Shown: positions 23,901 to 31,299 of the stretch, in pieces
How the letters are laid out: each line of letters opens with the position of its first letter
Position numbering within the stretch: position 1 is the first letter of the stretch
DNA from: Cunninghamia lanceolata
Taxonomy: Eukaryota > Streptophyta > Pinopsida > Cupressales > Cupressaceae
DNA length: 64,000 nt
Reading direction: 5' to 3'
Assembly: GCA_027924645.1 (NCBI GenBank)
Contig: BSBN01001362.1
Location: 1,394,501-1,458,500, forward strand
The notes under the pieces: generated by a model
Told to the model about the DNA's origin: nothing
The model's input: the letters and a program-made list of their open reading frames with translations, nothing else
Databases searched by the model: none
Program-made: the position numbers and the translations under genes

Positions 23901-25122
23901 ACTTTCATGGCAGATCAGTGTTTTATATAGCCTAGACGAAGGTAATGGAGTCTGTTTGGGGTACAGCTTGAATGGTCTTTTCAGACACTGCGGATTTTCA
24001 AAAATCAGCTTCCTCAATCTCTAGTCCTCCAGCTTCATAAGGATGATGTGTTGTTATTACTGTGTTGCAGAAATTAGAATTGTGAGTCTCCGTTATGTAA
24101 CAAAGATGGTGATGGTTATTGACTTTTTCTATTTTGTTTTCTGTTATGTTCTATGTATGGACTGAACTGCTTTTGAAGGAGGCTGTTTTGAGTCTCTTCT
24201 GGTATGGGTGGCTTTTCTTTTTGCCACTGGTCATGTATGGTTTGTTTGCTCTGTGCTGGTTTCAGTTGACAGTTTCTGTATTAGATTATTCTTGCAGTCT
24301 TTTTGACTGCTTTTTATGTATCTTTACAATTTTTTCAATATATAAAAAAAAAGTATAATCACTTGTAAGTTGGTCTTCCTCCCCGTCAGGGCTGAAGAAT
24401 TTCTATCCTTTCTATAGATTCTACAGATTTTATCCATACCCAGCGTATATATAGCTTTTCTCTCCATAGAAATGAGTTGGTCTGTATTGAGGATAATATG
24501 GATTCATTTACAGTGATATCAGAAACATTGGTTGAACTGTCAATATAAACAGAGTCTAAAAATCTCAAGTTGAGAATGGTCTGTTTGCGCTGATGAGAGC
24601 CACGATGTCATCGTTAAATTTTATTGGAATAACAAGTACAAGCATAGCAAATAAAACATATAATTTTTGGTGGGAAGAGTAGAGAAGACTTAAAAAACAA
24701 ATAGAAATGATGATAGTAAGCAATCAGCAGGTTATTTGTTATATGGGTTTTGAATACCCCAAATAACAAACACAAATAACAAACAAATAAAGCACCTGCT
24801 ATTTAAGCTCTTATTTAAAACAGAAACGAAAAGAGAGAAAAGAATGCAATCTGATACGTACAAAGAGTCCAAAGTTGAAACCCGAAATGACAGTACATGC
24901 AATGGAAATGGCAGCCAATTCCAATTCTCCCAAATGTCCTGCAAAAGCTTGACTGACAACGATTGTCCCATACATGGCTATGCGAGTGAATATGGCAGGC
25001 CCTGCAATCGCCCATATTTTCTTTGATTCATCTACAATCCTCCTTCCTAAATCTCTTGACACACTTTTATTCCCCTTCCTCTGCTCATGAATAAGTGGAT
25101 CTTGTAATGTGCAGTCTGCCAT
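1330..25122 (-). CDS. MATE (DETOXIFICATION-type) efflux transporter, six exons, 3' end outside window
   Basis: This is a proton- or sodium-coupled efflux carrier of plant MATE type, an integral protein of the plasma membrane or tonoplast. Six exons join in frame on the minus strand: 25122-24862, 5205-4664, 4561-4475, 4363-4307, 1917-1679 and 1442-1330. All introns have GT-AG borders, and the exons give 433 codons. Family landmarks in order are SQAFAGHLGELELAA (about residue 57), MGSALETLCGQAFGA (about 90), RFLQSQLKNMVIAW, STCGGCPRTWTGLS, LENWYYRVLVLLTGN (about 269), MSINGWEMMIPLGFF (about 298), GVRVANELGAGNGKGAKF (about 316) and LNSVQPVLSG followed by VAVGLGWQSYVAYINIGSYY. Plant members are about 490-500 residues, so roughly 60 C-terminal residues (the GIWGG...-type segment) must lie left of base 1; I looked for them in 1-1329 and did not find them. 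No stop or frameshift was seen, so the gene looks functional. The substrate cannot be told from sequence; flavonoid, alkaloid or xenobiotic export is typical of the clade. Confidence 0.93.
1679..1917 (-). CDS. MATE gene exon 5 (residues 316-395)
   Basis: A 239-base exon after an ATGCAG acceptor. It encodes VRVANELGAGNGKGAKF, then two membrane helices, and ends LNSVQPVLS plus the first base of a Gly codon before GTAAAG. Confidence 0.92.
2750..3570 (+). pseudogene. L1-type LINE ORF1 (DUF4283-like) remnant in intron 4
   Basis: Across shifted plus-strand frames the translation matches the plant LINE ORF1 nucleic-acid-binding region. It reads SSRPNIDVVRR at about 3020, then NGFFWYSFQILEDRN (about 3108), LGGPWFL, WSTGFDAPKERFNRVTIWV (about 3212) and LPLEYWDKEIMLGIANSF (about 3278). 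Several frameshifts and stops show it is dead. It lies antisense to the MATE transcript. The reverse transcriptase part is not present here, so this is a fragment. Confidence 0.7.
4307..4363 (-). CDS. MATE gene exon 4 (residues 297-315)
   Basis: A 57-base exon after a TTGCAG acceptor. It encodes C-MSINGWEMMIPLGFFAST and ends in a split Gly codon before GTATGT. Its phase joins exactly to exon 3 (111-base intron) and exon 5. Confidence 0.92.
4475..4561 (-). CDS. MATE gene exon 3 (residues 268-296)
   Basis: An 87-base exon after an AACAG acceptor. It completes a Cys codon and reads LENWYYRVLVLLTGN, then LPDLQVAVDSLSI, a hallmark of plant MATE proteins. It ends with a split TG before GTAACA. The intron separating it from exon 2 is only 102 bases. 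Confidence 0.92.
4664..5205 (-). CDS. MATE gene exon 2 (residues 88-267)
   Basis: This is the largest exon, 542 bases. It follows a GGCAG acceptor and begins LGMGSALETLCGQAFGA, the most conserved MATE segment. It encodes about four membrane helices and the loop STCGGCPRTWTG. It ends ...SGVMI plus two bases of a split Cys codon before GTTAGT. Confidence 0.93.
5266..5425 (-). repeat. Degenerate 3' LTR-like copy of the copia element
   Basis: This block matches 16890-17115 in the same orientation. Shared words include TTACACAAAGCTA-like, GAAATAGYSACTC, AAAACAAGTGT, CCTRTCCTATTT and AACTCA. It lies just after the RNase H remnant on the minus strand, where a 3' LTR belongs. Divergence is high, so boundaries are approximate. 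Confidence 0.5.
5560..6460 (-). pseudogene. Ty1-copia reverse transcriptase and RNase H remnant
   Basis: The minus-strand translation follows copia pol order with frameshifts. It reads INGYKACLVTKGYAQ-like near 6200, STRVLLAIVLGLDLHMHQLDI (in pieces) near 6090, KFFMDNL near 6030, then RNase H FHGRTKHIEVWYDF near 5650. The YVDD catalytic motif is not visible. It belongs with the integrase and gag remnants at 13.6-16.8 kb and is separated from them by a nested insertion. Confidence 0.75.
6474..6648. mobile_element. Small hairpin element with 13-bp flanking direct repeats
   Basis: Two 50-base arms (6475-6524 and 6566-6615) pair with only two mismatches around a 41-base loop. The loop contains its own GGATCATGCTCAATGATCC mini-hairpin. 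The unit is flanked by exact 13-base direct repeats CTTCTAAGATGTT at 6461-6473 and 6649-6661, which look like a target-site duplication. It sits inside the copia remnant. A related copy without the hairpin loop lies at 13808-13875. Confidence 0.65.
7640..7745. repeat. GGATATCCGTTTT palindromic words, left arm of fold-back element
   Basis: Three copies of an AATATCCGTTTTGC / AATGGATATCCGTTTT / AATGGATATTCGTTTTG word lie within 100 bases. They are mirrored by the right-arm copies at 13430-13515. Confidence 0.6.
7830..8880. other. Left interior of the fold-back element, nothing recognised
   Basis: Moderately AT-rich sequence without coding similarity or clear repeats on either strand, apart from a short CT run at 8803-8816. 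Confidence 0.5.
8891..8939 (+). repeat. (GA)n microsatellite
   Basis: An uninterrupted GA dinucleotide tract of about 49 bases. It opens the GA-rich satellite block that follows. Confidence 0.97.
8975..10850 (+). repeat. Composite satellite: GAGATAGG units alternating with degenerate TTTAGGG
   Basis: Blocks of GAGATAGGGAGATAGAG-like repeats alternate with runs of the plant telomere word TTTAGGG and its variants (TTAGGGG, TTTAGGGG). Marker words recur in order: GGTTTAGGGTTGCTTGGG near 9231, 9582, 9826 and 10152, and GGACATGGCCAGAGACATAG-like near 9497, 9743, 10065, 10270 and 10559. This implies a higher-order unit of roughly 240-350 bases. Open frames here (for example long LSLSLSP-type reads) are by-products of the repeat. 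Confidence 0.9.
10851..11350 (-). repeat. Inverted copy of the GA/TTTAGGG satellite
   Basis: After about 10850 the same satellite continues as its complement: CCCTAAAC-type words at 10870-10945, CTATCTCCCTATCTC runs, and CTCTCTGGACATCTC near 11020 and 11160. The G-rich and C-rich halves therefore meet head to head. Confidence 0.88.
11360..12830. other. Pyrimidine-rich spacer inside the fold-back element
   Basis: Plus-strand reading gives broken P-, H- and S-rich peptides without recognisable domains. It may be the decayed leader or N-terminal gag of the gypsy remnant immediately downstream, but that is inference. Confidence 0.35.
12830..13200 (+). pseudogene. Ty3-gypsy gag (retrotransposon gag domain) remnant
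   Basis: Plus-strand frames give SSIGWIKSPLSIDI, PPKMVLLKFDNI, then HFFVQATIVTIDDYVLAKNF-like and ALVWFDTLLLGSMNSI. This follows the plant gypsy gag pattern of 'P.FDG..DP..H...F......DD...F..SL.G.A..WF..LP..SI'. Several stops and frameshifts are present. Confidence 0.45.
13430..13515. repeat. GGATATCCGTTTT palindromic words, right arm of fold-back element
   Basis: Four related words (AACGGATATCCGTTTTGG, AATGAATATCCGTTTTGG, AACGGATATCCGTTCC, AACGGATATTC) lie close together. AAACGGATATCCGTTT is itself a perfect palindrome. Confidence 0.65.
13640..13800 (-). pseudogene. Ty1-copia integrase C-terminal remnant
   Basis: The minus-strand translation reads DKFTKCILGLFSIYSKTYR, then LYDPIMHEILIRSDVNFDES. 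This matches the copia segment usually written 'K..FVGY....KGYRLYNP....I..RDV.FDE'. It is cut at the right edge of the fold-back element. Confidence 0.7.
13804..14925. other. AT-rich insertion within the copia integrase region
   Basis: This block separates two integrase pieces. It starts with the 13808-13875 relative of the hairpin element (GATTAAACTGTGTGTATT ... GTGGACTGTGAAAAACTC). The rest is AT-rich and unrecognised. Confidence 0.4.
14926..15650 (-). pseudogene. Ty1-copia integrase core with gag-pre-integrase remnant
   Basis: Minus-strand reading gives LVLWYHRFGLVNAHSLKEL (gag-pre-integrase zinc region, about 15540), then CEGYNLEKK (about 15430) and FINFIDL. It continues with FWHEAIFIATCVQDRLHIVA (about 15150), GSKPSSKERIFGYSTYAHI (about 15030) and DDKSKKCIVIGYS (about 14950). 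Stops and frameshifts show it is inactive. The order is correct for copia pol. Confidence 0.75.
16050..16800 (-). pseudogene. Ty1-copia gag remnant with zinc knuckle
   Basis: Near 16100 the minus strand reads ERKCFHCGSPRRFKNLNAQW. This is a CCHC knuckle (C-x2-C-x4-H-x4-C) in which the His and the last Cys are no longer recognisable. Sequence up to about 16800 resembles decayed UBN2-type gag, with many stops. Confidence 0.6.
16890..17115 (-). repeat. Degenerate 5' LTR-like copy of the copia element
   Basis: It shares an ordered set of words with 5266-5425 (ACACAAAGCTA, GAAATAGTGACTC, AAAACAAGTGT, CCTATCCTATTTTAACTCA). It bounds the gag end of the element as a 5' LTR should. Confidence 0.5.
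17116..20130. other. Intron 1 spacer, nothing recognised
   Basis: AT-rich sequence on both strands with no domain, LTR or hairpin that I could support. Short open frames (for example 19481-19696) have no family resemblance. Confidence 0.5.
20138..20475. repeat. Degenerate tandem duplication, period about 172 bases
   Basis: Two successive units share GATCYRGTAGAGRGATCC, GGRACACTAATTTT, CAGTTGATTC and TAGAGAGGCTTGGAA in the same order and spacing. Confidence 0.65.
21177..21260 (-). repeat. Half copy of the ATCATCCACTTCAA hairpin element
   Basis: TAAATATCATCCACTTCAAC, then TTTTGGCCGATAAAAATAGG and ACCACTTTTTG are the complement of the right half of the element at 22887-23023. Confidence 0.55.
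21625..22084. mobile_element. Approximately 460 bp non-autonomous TIR element, CACTA-like ends
   Basis: The ends are inverted: ACTAAGGGAGAGGGGCTAGT on the left, and the complement of ACTAAGGGAGAGGGCCCAGT on the right, then GCCGCCCAC in both. About 27 of 30 positions agree. The right end reads CACTA when complemented, as in CACTA elements, while the left has TACTA. No matching 3-base target duplication was found, and no coding capacity was seen. Confidence 0.6.
22887..23023. mobile_element. 137 bp hairpin MITE-like element
   Basis: Inverted 28-base termini start CTTAAATAYCATCCACTTCA and differ at three positions (22887-22914 versus 22996-23023). Related termini occur at 21177 and 23674, so this is a small local family. 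No transposase is present. Confidence 0.6.
23674..23740. repeat. Third partial copy of the ATCATCCACTTCAA family
   Basis: It begins TTAAATATCATCCACTTCAA, the terminal word of the element at 22887, then diverges. Confidence 0.45.
24040..24356 (+). repeat. Probable LINE 3' tail
   Basis: A T-, G- and C-rich stretch with words such as TGGTATGGGTGGCTTTTC and CTTTTTATGTATC, ending in TTTTTTCAATAT followed by an A-rich end. It resembles the 3' untranslated tails of plant L1 elements. There is no coding match, so the call is tentative. Confidence 0.35.
24862..25122 (-). CDS. MATE gene exon 1 (start codon to residue 87)
   Basis: The exon starts at the ATG at 25122, giving MADCTLQDPLIHEQ. The open frame extends five codons upstream, but only to a GTG, so this ATG is chosen. 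It encodes a charged cytosolic N-terminus of about 36 residues, then the first membrane helix (IWAIAGPAIFTRIAMYG) and the conserved SQAFAGHLGELELAAIS segment. It ends in phase 0 at ...FNFGLF before a GTACGT donor. Confidence 0.92.
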
Positions 25123-25400
25123 ATCTCCTCTCCTCACAGAAAACAGAATATTATTGCATTACCATATCTAGTGAAGTAACTGATCTTCTAGTTATGTTCA
25201 AATTATAAGTGTGATTTGCATTCCCACCACAATCTCCCCTCGATAGTGGAATTCACATTAATCATAAATCGAATATGGCCCCACTTGAAAGTACGCTCGC
25301 ACTAAATTGAACTCAATAAAGTATATTAACATCTCTTAATGATGATAATAAGTAGCAATCATTCACCCTCAGGTCACAATAAGCAGGTGAAGAGGGCACA
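25123..25400 (-). promoter_or_regulatory. 5' flank of the MATE gene
   Basis: Upstream of the ATG on the minus strand lies CTGTGAGGAGAGGAGAT, a purine-rich 5' leader. I see no convincing TATA box within about 280 bases and cannot place the transcription start. Confidence 0.3.
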
Positions 25401-25559
25401 TTAATGGTCTAATCCCCCACAACTTGCACTGTAACTTCTCTGCAACCTCCGTGGAAGAAGCTACACCTTTAAACAATTGTGCGGTCATTCATATAGAGAT
25501 AGATGGATGCAATAAGTACATTGTCATTATTAAAATGAACATTAAAAAAATGGTGACAA

Positions 25560-25775
25560 ATGAAGCCTTTAATTTAAATGTTTACACTTTTTTTTTCTTA
25601 GAGTTTGACAGCTGGATGTAGTCTTTGTTTTAGTTGGGTTAGGTTTTTTTATGCTGGTGGCTGAGCTGCTGTATCTTTTTGTTGTTGTCCTGACTTTATT
25701 GGCAGCTTTATGCTGCTCCTTTTATCTGTAATTATTTTATTTGCTTTCTTTAGATATATTTTAAAAAAAATTCTA
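25560..25775 (+). repeat. Probable second LINE 3' tail
   Basis: Words such as GTTTTAGTTGGGTTAGG, GCTGCTGTATCTTTTTGTTG and TTTGCTTTCTTTAGATAT precede an A-run. This is the composition of a 5'-truncated LINE tail, like 24040-24356. No coding part is left. Confidence 0.35.
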
Positions 25776-26087
25776 CACATTAGACTCCTTTAATTGAATA
25801 AACTTTTATGTCTAAGGAAAATTCTCAGGGGTTATATGTTGGTATATAGTTATTTTAGAAATTTCTATTTTTTATATTTATATTTGGTTATTTTTAGGTT
25901 TTCCAAATATGTTTGATTTATTTGCTTTTTATTTTTTAAAAAAATCTTAAAATAAAATTGTCTCAATTTAGAAATTTTAATATTTTAAGACAAATATATA
26001 TGATACAATTATATATAACAATTTTGATCATAATTATTTGGATTATTAGAGATTAATTTTTGTTTTCAATACTCTTCTCATTTGAAC

Positions 26088-26356
26088 CAGGGCTTAAATT
26101 TGATGGCCTATAGCTATATTTAGACATTTTTGCCATAAAATACAATTAAAATTTTAAAGAGATTGTATCACATGAAAGGAGACATTTTGATGAGATTGTC
26201 AAAATTTATATAAGATTATGATGATATATATTTGGTTTATATAGAATTTTACTTATACTAAGGTATGTCATAGTATTGTAAAGGCACCTTTGAATGAATA
26301 ACAGTCATAAAAAAATTGCTTGACAGGCAAGGTCGACTGTCAAAATTTAAACCCTG
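26088..26356. mobile_element. 269 bp hAT-like MITE with 8-bp target duplication
   Basis: The termini are CAGGGCTTAAATTTGATGG and the complement of CAGGGTTTAAATTTTGACAG. They are flanked by ATTTGAAC (26080-26087) and ATTTGGAC (26357-26364), an 8-base duplication with one mismatch. CAGGG ends and 8-base duplications are hAT hallmarks. A related terminus lies at about 35387. Confidence 0.7.
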
Positions 26357-26364
26357 ATTTGGAC

Positions 26365-29300
26365 ATCCTTGTTTAAAAGTTATATAAATTGGTAGGAAAT
26401 TGGAACATTGAATCACCATAAAAATTAAATATTGATAGGAAAATTATATTTTTGAAAAATGCATGAAAAATATTGCCATCTACTCAAAATTTTGATTTTC
26501 AATATAAAAAGAATTGCATAAAATATTATGGTTCTTTATAGTGGATTTGTCATGATTTCTATAGAATTTTTAAGAAGCCATTTTTAAAGTATACAATGAG
26601 TCATGTAAGGAAATAAAGAACACTTTAGAAGATATCTTTTTTTTTTATGATAAATTAATTAATAATTGTTAGACCCTAAATTAATCAATTAAGAGTTCAG
26701 ATTTGAATAACTAAGAAATTGAGTACTCTAAATATGGTTAGAGAAAAATAAAAAAAGCTAAGACATAATTAGAGCTTAAAAAAATGACGTTATTTCTTGT
26801 GATTTGTTGAGATATGATAAGAATTTGGAAAATAATGTTTGGATATGGATTACTAATAAGAAGTATGTAATGAATGAATTTGAGAATTTTGGATATTTGG
26901 ACTAAACTGATCCCACAAACTAGTATGTAACTAGTATGTGGTGCAATTCTATCAAGGTTGTAAAGTTTCAACTTTAATACATGAATAATTTGTCTACCAC
27001 TATGTGTGCACATGTTTAAGAAAGTGTGGAACATTCTACTTCCATGAAGAGAGTCAGGCCCTAAAGTTGATTTGATAAGATTGAAATAGAAAAATTGAGA
27101 ATGATGGATGTTGATTACTAAGTAGGTTGTTATACTTAGGATGATGTCCTTAAATACACAATCTTACTATACACACAACTCAATTTGTTGGCACACACAT
27201 CAATGGGTAACCGTTATATCCTAGGATTGTCATCCTTGAAAATGAAAAATTTGACTCTTAAAATTGAAGGATTAGATCATAGGTGCAACCTAGTCTAGAG
27301 AGGTAGAAACTTTGGATATATGCTAGCCCTAATTCAAAGTGATGGATTTGGCATCTATATCTTAGTGATAGTTTGGGATTAGGATCAACAAGTGCACTAA
27401 ACGAGCCTAATAAAATGCTAAAACTATACATTTACAACAACACAGAGTGGTCTAAAACAAAGAGGTAAAAGTTCATATACACTTTTAATCTTTACATCTC
27501 TCGTATCTTTGGTGTGCATGCAAATCTAAGTGAAAAACCATGCCAAAGTATAAACAAAAAACAAAAATTATAAAAAGAACATGAAATTACTATAATTTGA
27601 AAACTAAGCCACTATAAAAAAAAAGGCATGCTCTCTCTATCCTTATATGTAGTAGGCATTCATCGAGTCTATCATACCATCAGAGGAAATGTGCCTTGTA
27701 AAAATTATACATAAACTAGAAACAAAATTACGAAAAATATGACCCCTGAAATTGTGTAGAGTTTGAAGAAATATCTATAAATTGAGGGGGAGCGAAAATG
27801 AAATGTAAAGACTATGATTGAAAATTGAGTGTGATATCTAGTCATGATATGTAAATTTAAAATACTATTAATGAAAAATGAGTTTGATAAATAAAAGGAA
27901 AATGAGTAGAAAATGTGCACCTCTTGTCTGTTTGTGTAGAGTTAGAAACTGCCTACTTCAAAATTTTTGCTCTATCTATGATGCACACTTAAGTTAATGT
28001 TCACTCCCTTAGTATGTTTTAGGACTCACCTAACATGGCTCTAATAATAAAACCCTTTGTTAAGATGCCATTTTTATCTAAATCCAAATTTTGTATCAAT
28101 TTCCTACTGGTTCATGATTTTTTACAAATCTATCTCCACATGGACACTAATATTCAATCATAGTACCATTTATGCATGCACACTAATTTTAAAACTATAA
28201 GGATTAGATGTTGTACCACTTTACAAATTCTAGATATTTAATATTAAATATGTTGTTAAATTAGGTCCTCTTCAAATAAGGCACCACACATAGTCCATGA
28301 AAGTACAATGGTGTGTCCCACTTTTTAACATTATTGAGCCATTGAAATAAGAATTTAGCACATTCTATCAATTATATGAAACCAATTATCAATAATTTGA
28401 GGAAGATATAAACTAGTGATTTGTGGCATTTTATCTATAGATTCAGTTTTTTAAAAAAACTATTTTTAAAAAATATTTATATCATTTGTCATTAGTTTTT
28501 AATAAAAAATTATTATATTTCTATTATTTTATAGTGAGTGATGTTTTACCATAACATATAACTTTTACTAGAAATAAAATCTTTACAAGGTTTCTTAGAA
28601 ATAGATCATTAACTCCAATATGATCTAGTGTGTGACTTTTTGGTATTTTTTATTGAATATTTTATTTATTACTAATTTTTAATTTGTATCAACAAAAATT
28701 CAGACCTACATTTTATCATAATGCATTTTCTTTTCCTATTTATCAAAATTGATTTTTCATTAAAACAAAGACATTGATGGAATGTGCAATACACTTTTTT
28801 TATATAGTTTATTATTTTCCAATAGACTTCTAATAAAGGTATTTCTTCTTTATAACAGACCTATTTTTCTTGTTTATTATTTTCCAATAGACCCTCATGC
28901 ATATGACATGAAGTTGACTATTTTGACCTCTAAAATGGTAACATATGGATAGAAGAAGAAAAGGATACCACAGGGGTGCCACAAAAGCTAGTTTTATTTA
29001 AGAAGGTTCAATCTAAGGGGCTTTAATCAAACCTACTTAAATTAAAGGGGCTTAGATGTAGCCCCACCCCAAATCAAGTTAGATTGTACTTATAGTATAA
29101 TTATATAAAACCACAAGTGTCGCCTCATTTGCACTTGCACCAAACTTGAAATTACATATTAAAACAAAATGAATGAAATCAAAAGGAATTGATGAAACAA
29201 AATCTAACAACCATATCGTACAAGAAAGGAAATTGAATTAAATATATACAAAAAAATCTACGATATTGGAGTGCATAAAAGGTGTCTCTAAATTCCCTAC

Positions 29301-30110
29301 TTGATAGTTTAGCTATTTTATGTTTACAATTTCATTTTTATATTAGTAAAACATATAGTAAATTATATATGTAAATTAGATCAAAATTTTGATTAAATTA
29401 TTAAAAGTGATCTAATTGACATAAATATTCAACAATATATATTATTTATGTCATTTTTAATAATTGTTCAATTGGTTATTTTTTGTTTTGTATTATTTTT
29501 TAAAAGATATATACTAACAAACATGTGGTTGGTTCAATATATGTGGTTTTGATTCTTAAGCCCCCTCTATAGTGCACCAAACATAGTATTCAATAAAATT
29601 ACTCTCTTGTATATATTGGGAAGTGATGCCCCAAAGGTTTATTTGAGGCCTATAAAGGTAGGAGTGACAAGGACTTTGTAAAAAAAATTCTTGCAATTAT
29701 TTTTACCTCTCTCTCTCTAGACTTTTACCGTAGTGATTCCTCTCTAGCCTCTTTCATCTTTTAATGATCTATCATTTTGGGCTAAGCTAGATTCCCCATA
29801 AATGGTCTAGAGAAGTGAGGGGAGCTACTACTACAACACCTAAGCCTTAGACAAAATTGAGACCTTTTAGTACCACGTCTCTCAGTGCCACTCTACTCTC
29901 CCATACCACTATGCTCTCATGTACCACAAGGTATATTGGAAAGTTTGATATATTGAGAGGTTTATATAATGAGAGAATTGCTCTTTTTTCGCGGAGAGTC
30001 ATTTTTTGTTTTTCGCCAAGAGGCGAACTATAATTGCAACAAGGGGTGGAGATGAGAGCACTCATTTTTTGGTTGTAATTTTAAACCCAAAAAAATAAAA
30101 GAAAAACTAA
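26365..30110. other. AT-rich intergenic spacer, nothing recognised
   Basis: No domain, LTR pair or RNA gene was seen on either strand. Open frames are short and AT-driven. Confidence 0.5.
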
Positions 30111-30113
30111 ATT

Positions 30114-30335
30114 GCAAATAAAAAATTAAATAAAAATCTAAAAATAATCCCAGAATCTTCGTGGTTTTAATTGCCATGGCCCATTTTGCAATTCCACACA
30201 CCCAAAAAATAGCTAAATTAATTCCCAATTGCAAAAATGACTGCCAAGAAGCTGAATTAATTTCGGAGAGATATCTTTGGTATTTCAAATAAAAAATTAA
30301 ATAAAAATCTAAAAAGAGCTCCAGAATCTTCCTGC
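30114..30335. repeat. Direct repeat of about 45 bases, spaced 173
   Basis: AAATAAAAAATTAAATAAAA, then TCTAAAAAnnnnnCCAGAATCTTC, occurs at 30114 and again at 30287, just upstream of the P450-like fragment. Confidence 0.6.
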
Positions 30336-30411
30336 ACTATAAATAAGAGATTGCTGAATAGTTCCTGACATTAAATCTCTTGCGCTCCTTGCCCTGCATT
30401 TGTTGGAGGGT

Positions 30412-30647
30412 TTCACTATCAATATGTTCCACGAAATGAAAATGGTTTGTTCTTTTCTATCACATTTGCATACTTTTGATTTCTCATTTCTCCTTTCTCA
30501 TTTCTCATTCTATTTTTGTTGCTGCAGTTTTCTTTCGATGTGGGCCTTCTTTCAATATTTGGTCGCTAGGATGTGTTGGAAAAGGATGACATTAAGCAAT
30601 CGTACAAGACACTGGAGAATGGAACTCTCTTTCACGAAGCCATGAAG
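30412..30647 (+). pseudogene. Cytochrome P450 (CYP85-clan, CYP707A-like) pseudogene fragment
   Basis: Two exon pieces join in phase 0. Piece one (30412-30444) reads FTINMFHEMKM before a GTTTGT donor. Piece two (30528-30647), after TTGCTGCAG, reads FSFDVGLLSIFGR-stop-DV, then LEKDDIKQSYKTLENG and TLFHEAMK before GTAGGT. It recalls the helix region of ABA 8'-hydroxylase-type P450s ('NTYQEMK.FAF.V.LLSIFG ... L...Y..LEKGYNS.P...PGTLFHKAMKARK'). The glycine/proline stretch before TLFH is deleted and a TAG interrupts after FGR. The haem-binding, ExxR and N-terminal parts are not found nearby. Family assignment within P450s is tentative. Confidence 0.55.
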
Positions 30648-30965
30648 GTAGGTATGCTTTGTATCGCTCTACAACCTTTCAATACATTGCTTCTTAACAA
30701 GTTCTTGCTCCTGCATTGGGCCAACTTTTGAGCAAAATCATTTTGTAAAGCATCATATTTGTGTGTAGGTACTTGCATTTATGACTGTGGGGGATTTACA
30801 GGCTGAACATGAGGCTAATATTAATGAAAAAGCACATATGAATAAAAAATATATATTGTGATGTGATGCCTCAACTGGATCGTTTCTATTTTCTCAACTT
30901 TAATATAGGGAGCTACCCCCATAAAGGTAGTGCTTACCCTATATATATAGTGATAAAAATATATT

Positions 30966-31292
30966 CCATGGCTGAGAAAAAGCACATAGGAGAAAAACAA
31001 AATCAATGCATTGAGGAATGAAAAATAAATTTAATGAATGAACTTTAAACCATTTAATATGAATTCCCCAAGTTTATATTTTTATTCACAATATATAATA
31101 TAAACATTAATTTCCACTTAAAGGAATTTAGATCTTGAACCACCAGAATGAATTCTTGAAGCATTTCTCCATAGCTCCTACCTATTACCTGCACATGCAC
31201 AGAAAAAACATATAAGAAAAACAAAATCAATGCATTGAAGAATGAAAAATAAATTTAATGAATGAACTTTAAACCCTTTAATATGAATTCCC
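30966..31292. repeat. Direct duplication of about 95 bases
   Basis: GAAAAACAAAATCAATGCAT, then GARGAATGAAAAATAAATTT and AATGAATGAACTTTAAACC are present at about 30990-31070 and again at about 31215-31292. Confidence 0.75.
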
Positions 31293-31299
31293 CTTTCTC

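Noticed and set aside
25123..25137. Upstream extension of MATE exon 1 (RRGD before the Met)
   Set aside because: The extension reaches only a GTG codon; the ATG at 25122 is the first Met codon and matches plant MATE N-termini in length.
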